Shown piece by piece: positions 58,747 through 64,000 of a DNA stretch of 64,000 bases. The stretch's first letter is position 1; every line of letters begins with the position of its first letter. Below the pieces are notes generated by a model. The model ran no database searches and was not told the origin of the DNA. It was given only the letters and a program-made list of their open reading frames with translations. This DNA comes from an uncultured Marinobacter sp. (lineage in GTDB: Bacteria; Pseudomonadota; Gammaproteobacteria; Pseudomonadales; Oleiphilaceae). The stretch lies in the NCBI RefSeq assembly GCF_946886895.1, contig NZ_CAMPJO010000003.1, forward strand, positions 248,001 to 312,000, read 5' to 3'. Both the position numbers and the translations under genes were made by a program.

Positions 58747-59496
58747 ATGAAGTTGTCCCGAATTGTCAGTAACCGCAATGGTATTAGCCGCAAGCAGGCC
58801 AACACTCTGATTGCCACCGGGCGGGTGACGGTGAATGACCTGGTCTGCCGCACCCCGGCACAGGACGTGGATCGTTTTGCCACCGTGCGGGTGAACGAGG
58901 AAACCCTTCAGTCAGGCCAGGCCGCGCACTATCTCATGCTGCACAAGCCCGCCGGCTATCTCAGCGCGACCATGGACGCCACGCACAGCACCGTCCTCGA
59001 CCTGATTGACCCACGATTGCACCCGGACCTGCACATTGCCGGTCGTCTGGACCGGGCCAGCACCGGTTTGCTGATACTCACCAACGACGGCCTCTGGTCG
59101 CGTAAACTGACCGAGCCGGAGGTTAAAATACCCAAGGTCTATCGGGTTGCCACTGCACTTCCCATCACGCCCGACACCACAGCACGCTTTGCCGATGGCA
59201 TCTGGTTCGAGTTCGAAGGCCTCAGAACCTCACCGGCACAACTGGCTGTCCTGAGCGAACGGGAAGCCCGAGTGACCATCTATGAAGGCCGTTACCATCA
59301 GATCAAACGGATGTTTCATGCGGTTGGCAATCGGGTAACCCGCTTGCACCGGGAACAGATGGGCGACATCCGACTGGACGAAGCCCTGACCCCCGGCGCC
59401 TACCGCCCGCTGAGCGACACCGAAATACGTTCCGTTATCCGCGCCCAGGCAAGACAACACGGGCGGCTTTCCGGTAACCTGAACGAACACTCATAA
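58747..59496 (+). CDS. rsuA: Pseudouridine synthase RsuA-like
   Basis: A 249-residue pseudouridine synthase. S4-like N-terminal RNA-binding domain (MKLSRIVSNRNGISRKQANT, then IATGRVTVNDLVC) and a catalytic domain with the aspartate in IAGRLDRASTGLLILTNDG, and GRYHQIKRMFHAVGNRV. RsuA isomerises one uridine of 16S rRNA (position 516 in E. coli). Related RluF/RluE enzymes share these motifs, so the exact target RNA is less certain than the activity. It is followed 14 bases later by the FrnE-like gene. Confidence 0.9.
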   Translation: MKLSRIVSNRNGISRKQANTLIATGRVTVNDLVCRTPAQDVDRFATVRVNEETLQSGQAAHYLMLHKPAGYLSATMDATHSTVLDLIDPRLHPDLHIAGRLDRASTGLLILTNDGLWSRKLTEPEVKIPKVYRVATALPITPDTTARFADGIWFEFEGLRTSPAQLAVLSEREARVTIYEGRYHQIKRMFHAVGNRVTRLHREQMGDIRLDEALTPGAYRPLSDTEIRSVIRAQARQHGRLSGNLNEHS

Positions 59497-59510
59497 ACCC
59501 CGGTACCGCC

Positions 59511-60155
59511 ATGACAACCCTACAGATTGATATCGTGTCCGACATCGCCTGCCCCTGGTGCGCGATCGGCTACGCCCGCCTCGCACAGGCCATGGAAGAG
59601 CTCAAAGACGAGATGGCATTCACCATCGAGTGGCATGCCTTCGAGCTCAACCCGGACCCCGCCGGTGATGGCGAACCCATCCTCCCTGCCCTGAGCCGCA
59701 AGTACGGTCGCAGTGAAGATGACATGCGGGCGAATCAGAGCCAGATGATGGACATCGCTCGCGGCCTGGGCCTGAATTTCGAGAAACTCCAGGAGCGCCA
59801 TACCCGCAATACCTTCGACGCACACCGGCTGGTGAAATGGGCCGGGGAACAGGGCCGGCAGACCGAGATGAAAATGGCTTTTTTCGATGCCTATTTCGGC
59901 CAGGCACAGAACATCTCCGATGCGGATGTGCTGGTAACATGCGTGGAGAGCATCGGCCTCGACGGCCGCCAGGCCCGGGAGATTCTGGCGTCGGACCGCT
60001 ACGCCGATGCTGTGCGCGAAGACGAGGCCAGGTACCAGCAAGCCGGTGTTTCGGCGGTTCCTGCTTACATCATCAATCAGAAATATCTCGTCTCCGGTGC
60101 CCAGGAGCCGGAAACCCTGGTGCAGGCATTCCGGGAAATGTCCGGCAAGGACTGA
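59511..60155 (+). CDS. DsbA family oxidoreductase (FrnE-like)
   Basis: A 214-residue cytoplasmic thioredoxin-fold protein with the active site CPWC in DIVSDIACPWCAIGYARLAQ. The helical insertion and the end GVSAVPAYIINQKYLVSGAQ, with a cis-proline, match FrnE-type proteins linked to oxidative stress. There is no signal peptide. It is co-directional with the rsuA gene 14 bases upstream and may be co-transcribed. It converges with a shikimate kinase-like gene, six bases away. Confidence 0.93.
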   Translation: MTTLQIDIVSDIACPWCAIGYARLAQAMEELKDEMAFTIEWHAFELNPDPAGDGEPILPALSRKYGRSEDDMRANQSQMMDIARGLGLNFEKLQERHTRNTFDAHRLVKWAGEQGRQTEMKMAFFDAYFGQAQNISDADVLVTCVESIGLDGRQAREILASDRYADAVREDEARYQQAGVSAVPAYIINQKYLVSGAQEPETLVQAFREMSGKD

Positions 60156-60160
60156 ACGGG

Positions 60161-60667
60161 TCAGGCGGGTGGCAGGTTGGCAATCACCGCCTCACAGACC
60201 TCATCCTGATTGCGCCCTTCACCCGTCACCGATAGATCCGCGAAACGTGAGTACAGCTCCAGGCGTTCCTCAAACAACGCTTCCAGAGACTGGTCCGGCC
60301 GCCGGGAAATGCCCCGCAGGCTGTAATCGCCGATACGTTCAATGACCAGCGCCAGGGGAATGTCCAGAAAAATGACGGTGCCGCTGGCTTTGAGGTGCGC
60401 CATGGCCGCCGCGCTGTAGACGGCACTGCCTCCGGTACTGATGACCTTGTGCTGGACGTTCAGGTTGAGCAGTACCTCTTCCTCAATGTGACGCAGGGCC
60501 TTATAGCCATCCTGGTCGACGATTTCCTGCAGGGTGCGGCCGGCCTGCTCCTGAATCAGCAGGTCGGTATCGATAAACCCCAGGCCCAGTCGTTTGGCCA
60601 GCAGGACCCCCACGGTGCTTTTGCCGCTGCCGGGCATACCGATCATAACAAGATTCCGGGAATCCAT
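60161..60667 (-). CDS. Shikimate kinase family protein
   Basis: A 168-residue P-loop kinase: GMPGSGKSTVGVLLAKRLGL (Walker A, residues 9-17), IDTDLLIQEQAGRTLQEIVD and ISTGGSAVYSAAAMAHLKAS. These are shikimate kinase-like motifs, including the GG that holds shikimate. It has no aroB neighbour, and essential AroK is usually next to aroB, so this could be a second, AroK-like enzyme of unknown substrate. AGGG lies eight bases before the chosen ATG. A DsbA-type gene converges with it. Confidence 0.87.
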   Translation of the reverse strand: MDSRNLVMIGMPGSGKSTVGVLLAKRLGLGFIDTDLLIQEQAGRTLQEIVDQDGYKALRHIEEEVLLNLNVQHKVISTGGSAVYSAAAMAHLKASGTVIFLDIPLALVIERIGDYSLRGISRRPDQSLEALFEERLELYSRFADLSVTGEGRNQDEVCEAVIANLPPA

Positions 60668-60842
60668 GTGCATAACCCTGGTGCCTCCGGGCCACTGAGA
60701 ACTGGCCTATAATACTCAACACGTAACACTTTTCCGACAAAGCGTATGCTTTATTCCGGCTTACAAGGTCGTATAATTCGCCGAAAGCCGGCGCCGAAGC
60801 GCACATCAAGCCGGCAAGTGACCGCACCTTTAAGAGTAAGCA

Positions 60843-61544
60843 ATGACCATCGCCAGATCACTACTGATCTCATTACTGGCCGCTTTTGTGTCTGGACTGT
60901 CCGCGCCAATCGCGGCGGACAGTGTCAAGCGCATTGTGCACCCGGATGGCACCGTCGAGTTTACCAACGTAAAAAGCGCCGGCCAGCCCCGGGCCTCAAC
61001 TGGCAACGATACCGTCTATCGCTACACCGACGAACACGGCGTGGTCGCCTACAGCAGCATTCAGCCAGCCGGGGCGGCGTTTGATGTCATCCGGTTTCAT
61101 TGTTACGCCTGTGACCCGGATTCGACCGTGGACTGGCGCAAAACGCCGCTTTTCACCAAGCCTTACCGTTCGGAGATCCAGACCGCCGCCCGGGAATTTG
61201 GTGTCGATCCGGCCCTGGTGCGGGCGGTTATTCACGCGGAATCGGCCTTTAATGAAAAGGCGCTGTCACCCGTCGGCGCTCAGGGCCTGATGCAACTGAT
61301 GCCAGGCACGGCCGAAGAGCTTGGGGTAAAGAATGCGCTGAGGGCCGCGGATAACATCCGCGGCGGAGTGAACTATCTGGCGAAAATGCTGGACCGTTTC
61401 AACGGTAATGTCCGGATGGCCACGGCCGCCTACAATGCCGGCCCTGGCGCCGTCAGCCGATACCAGGGCGTGCCGCCCTACGCCGAAACCAAGGCCTATG
61501 TTGAGCGCGTAGGCATCCTTCACGAGCGCTACGCAGCCCGGTAG
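60843..61544 (+). CDS. Lytic transglycosylase with SLT domain
   Basis: A 233-residue exported protein: signal peptide (MTIARSLLISLLAAFVSGLS), a DUF4124-like segment (VKRIVHPDGTVEFTNVKSAG), then an SLT domain from about residue 100. The catalytic glutamate is in HAESAFNEKALSPVGAQGLM and the family end in AAYNAGPGAVSRYQGV. It cleaves peptidoglycan glycan strands with formation of anhydro-sugar. Short proteins of this kind are common in pseudomonads. It converges with putA, 46 bases away. Confidence 0.94.
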   Translation: MTIARSLLISLLAAFVSGLSAPIAADSVKRIVHPDGTVEFTNVKSAGQPRASTGNDTVYRYTDEHGVVAYSSIQPAGAAFDVIRFHCYACDPDSTVDWRKTPLFTKPYRSEIQTAAREFGVDPALVRAVIHAESAFNEKALSPVGAQGLMQLMPGTAEELGVKNALRAADNIRGGVNYLAKMLDRFNGNVRMATAAYNAGPGAVSRYQGVPPYAETKAYVERVGILHERYAAR

Positions 61545-61590
61545 CAACCGACCGTCACCGCGCGGTGGCTACCGGGCATCGGCCCCAAGG

Positions 61591-64000
61591 CTACTCAGAC
61601 GCAGCGATCAGGCTTGCGTTACCACCGGCGGCCGTGGTGTCGACGCACAGGTGGCGCTCGATCACGAAGCGCTGGTCCAGGGTATGTTCGGTGATCAGCG
61701 GCAGCAGAGCGCCATCACGCTTGGCCAGCGCCTCACGATACGCCTTCAGCAGGGGCTGGTCAGCGCAGCTCACCACCGCCTCAAAGCCATTCACCGTGGC
61801 CAACGCTTCCGGCTCCAGAAGCCCCTCAACACCGACCACCGGCAAACCTGCCTTGCCAGCACTGTCCACTGTATCCTGGACACCCGGGGCGACAACCACC
61901 ACCTTGTTGCCTTGAGACAGTGCCGTACCAGCCTGCTCAAGCGCGGTTTCCTTGTCCGGGCCGAGGCACAGTACAACCCCACGGGCGTGGTTGGACAAAC
62001 GGTTGGTCTCACCCGTTGGTCCCGGCAGCGCCTCCACGTGCGCGTCCAATGGGTCCGGCACCTCCCCGAAAATCGGCTTGAGAACCTCGACACGGGCGCC
62101 CGGCTTCGGTGCGTTCAGCTTGTCGAGTTGGCCAATGAGCTTCTGGAGCTGTTTTGCATCGACCTTGCTGGCGCCCAGATCCGCTTCACGGACAACCGTA
62201 ACGCCTTTCAGGAAACGGCGCACATACTGTGGGCCGCCGGCCTTGGGGCCGGTACCAGACAGGCCTTCACCGCCAAAGGGCTGGGAGCCGACAATGGCGC
62301 CGATCTGGTTGCGGTTGACGTAGGCATTACCCACCTTGATCCGGCTGGTAATACGCTCCACCCGGCGGTCAACGCGGCTGTGAATGCCGAAGGTCAGGCC
62401 GTAGCCCCTGGCGTTGATGTCATCCACCACTTTGTCGATTTTCTTCGCGTCGAAAGTGGCAACGTGCAACACCGGCCCGAAGATTTCCTCTTCCATCTCT
62501 TCAATGCCGCTCACACTCAACACCGCCGGAGACACGAACAGCCCCTTCCCGGGAACCGGCAGCTTTTTCAGGAGCTTGCCGTTACGTTCGAATGTCTCGC
62601 AGTGATCCACAATCTTCTTGCGGGCGTTCTCATCGATCACCGGCCCCACGTCGGTCGACAGCAACCAGGGATCACCAATCCCCAGTTCTTCCATGGCGCC
62701 ATACAGCATTTCCAGAAGGTTGTCGGCGATGTCTTTCTGTACATACAGCATACGCAACGCCGAACAGCGCTGGCCGGCGCTCTGGAACGAGGACGCCAGC
62801 ACGTCACGAACAACCTGCTCCGGCAACGCCGTGGAATCCACGATCATCGCGTTCAAACCACCGGTCTCCGCCACCAGTGGTGCATCCGGCGCCATGTTTT
62901 CGGTCATCGTCCTGTTAATGCGCTGGGCGGTGGCGGTGGAGCCGGTGAAACACACCCCACTGACACGAGAATCAGACGTCAGCGCCGCGCCCACGGTGGC
63001 ACCGGTGCCCGGTAACAACTGAATGGCATCTTCGGGGATGCCCGCCTGATACATCAGTTCAACGGCCCTCGCCGCCAACAGCGACGTCTGCTCGGCTGGC
63101 TTGGCCACTACCGTGTTACCGGCTGCCAGGTTGGCCAGAATCTGTCCGGTGAAAATGGCCAGCGGGAAGTTCCAGGGCGAGATACAACACATCACACCGC
63201 GGGCATCGCCGCTGTCCTCGTAACGAATGGCCTCGTTGGCGTAGTACTGGGCAAAGTCCACGGCTTCGCGGATCTCGGCAACGGCATCCAACAGCGACTT
63301 GCCCGCCTCACGGGTGGTCAGCGCGAACAATTCATGGGCGTGTTCCTCGTACAGGTCACCGACCTTGCGCACACAGGCTGCGCGCTCTTCCACCGATTTC
63401 CGGGACCAGCTCTTGAAGCCTTCCACCGCTGCCGTGATCGCACGGTCCACGTCGGCGTCGGAGGCCTGGGTAACATGCCCCACAAGGTCATCCGGATTGG
63501 CCGGGTTACGCACCACCTGGACTTCCGTGCCGGCCACCTCACCGACAATCAGGGGACCGCCCTTCCATCGATGATCGCGATAGGCACCACGCCCGGCCTC
63601 AATCTCATTCACGGTGACCGGGTCGGTAATATCCCAGCCCTTTGAGTTACGCCGTTGCTCACCAAAGAGATTGAACGGGTGCACGATGGCTTTGCTGGAG
63701 ATGCGGCTGCCCATTTCCTCGACGCTTTTGATCGGGTCCTTGGCGATTTCTTCCGGCGTGATGCGCTTATCCACGATCTGATTCACGAACGAGCTGTTGG
63801 CGCCGTTCTCCAACAAGCGGCGCACCAGGTACGCGAGCAGGTCCTTGTGCGGGCCAACCGGTGCGTAGATGCGGCACGGCACGCCACTGGCCTTCAGCAC
63901 CTCGTTGTGCAGGGACTCCCCCATACCGTGGAGGCGCTGGAATTCATAGTTATCCACGCCCCGGGCTTTGGCCAGCTCGAGAATGGAGGAAGCGGAATGA
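61591..64000 (-). CDS. putA: PutA, proline dehydrogenase / delta-1-pyrroline-5-carboxylate dehydrogenase, partial (N-terminus outside window)
   Basis: The 3' end of a trifunctional or bifunctional PutA. The visible part (about 803 codons) begins in the end of the proline dehydrogenase barrel (YEFQRLHGMGESLHNEVLKA) and covers the complete aldehyde dehydrogenase domain: NAD loop region GNTVVAKPAEQTSLLAARAV, catalytic glutamate in ETGGLNAMIVD, cysteine in SAGQRCSALR and GIGAIVGSQPFGGEGLSG-type substrate loop. A C-terminal domain of about 150 residues follows. It oxidises proline to glutamate at the membrane. The frame is open to the window edge. Confidence 0.94.
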   Translation of the reverse strand, partial: HSASSILELAKARGVDNYEFQRLHGMGESLHNEVLKASGVPCRIYAPVGPHKDLLAYLVRRLLENGANSSFVNQIVDKRITPEEIAKDPIKSVEEMGSRISSKAIVHPFNLFGEQRRNSKGWDITDPVTVNEIEAGRGAYRDHRWKGGPLIVGEVAGTEVQVVRNPANPDDLVGHVTQASDADVDRAITAAVEGFKSWSRKSVEERAACVRKVGDLYEEHAHELFALTTREAGKSLLDAVAEIREAVDFAQYYANEAIRYEDSGDARGVMCCISPWNFPLAIFTGQILANLAAGNTVVAKPAEQTSLLAARAVELMYQAGIPEDAIQLLPGTGATVGAALTSDSRVSGVCFTGSTATAQRINRTMTENMAPDAPLVAETGGLNAMIVDSTALPEQVVRDVLASSFQSAGQRCSALRMLYVQKDIADNLLEMLYGAMEELGIGDPWLLSTDVGPVIDENARKKIVDHCETFERNGKLLKKLPVPGKGLFVSPAVLSVSGIEEMEEEIFGPVLHVATFDAKKIDKVVDDINARGYGLTFGIHSRVDRRVERITSRIKVGNAYVNRNQIGAIVGSQPFGGEGLSGTGPKAGGPQYVRRFLKGVTVVREADLGASKVDAKQLQKLIGQLDKLNAPKPGARVEVLKPIFGEVPDPLDAHVEALPGPTGETNRLSNHARGVVLCLGPDKETALEQAGTALSQGNKVVVVAPGVQDTVDSAGKAGLPVVGVEGLLEPEALATVNGFEAVVSCADQPLLKAYREALAKRDGALLPLITEHTLDQRFVIERHLCVDTTAAGGNASLIAASE

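Noticed and set aside
61651..63015. A 454-codon rightward open frame
   Set aside because: Antisense to putA; no domain.

Overview
The window looks like chromosomal DNA of a marine gammaproteobacterium, most likely a Marinobacter or close relative. This is inferred from the gene repertoire (ABC-F protein of the YbiT type, PA0069-type radical SAM protein, TIGR02647-type protein, PutA, AstA, tripartite tricarboxylate transporter, GMC dehydrogenases) and from the GC-rich codon use. No rRNA, tRNA or CRISPR array was seen.

Left part (1-15.2 kb): an AzlCD-type branched-chain amino acid exporter, a leucine dehydrogenase followed by a sodium-dependent symporter, a sirtuin, a spermidine-synthase-like protein with a DUF1415 protein, an ABC-F ATPase, a parvulin, an M24 peptidase homologue, a DUF2059-like protein, a transglycosylase-like protein, a LysR regulator and a fatty acyl-CoA ligase. 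An imported-looking element made of two perfect 29-base inverted arms lies at 6.7-6.8 kb.

Central part (15.26-26.75 kb): an integron gene-cassette array with no integrase gene at either end (a CALIN-type array). About 21 cassettes, all reading rightward, are separated by 17 complete attC sites. Most cassettes carry short genes: an Imm70-like immunity protein, a GNAT acetyltransferase, a cupin, a zinc-ribbon membrane protein, two Phd/YefM-ParE toxin-antitoxin modules and many unknowns. One cassette is duplicated exactly and two others are paralogous. The right third is invaded by three copies of a group IIC-attC intron, all in the same orientation and each placed at the start of an attC site. 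Copy 1 keeps its 3' end and most of the reverse transcriptase but has lost its 5' half, which is replaced by a fragment of an IS110/IS1111-type transposase gene. Copy 2 has both intron ends but no reading frame. Copy 3 is a collapsed remnant with several internal deletions, one at a 9-base direct repeat. This is the most interesting region of the window.

Right part (26.78-64 kb): an alkylation-repair pair (Ogt and an Ada/AlkA fusion) directly abuts the array. Then come arginine succinyltransferase with a DUF1338 dioxygenase and an Lrp regulator, Pcm, an AbiTii-like protein, a TauE exporter, a chemotaxis receptor, a radical SAM protein behind a strong LexA-box candidate, an L,D-transpeptidase, a ZIP transporter, a GMC oxidoreductase, a complete TctCBA transporter with its divergent CitAB-type two-component system, a LysR-linked Tat/GMC dehydrogenase pair with a glyoxalase, an M48 lipoprotein, MtgA, a solute-binding protein, a lipid kinase, an EamA transporter, RsuA, a FrnE-type DsbA protein, a shikimate kinase family protein, an SLT transglycosylase and the 3' two thirds of putA, which runs off the right edge.
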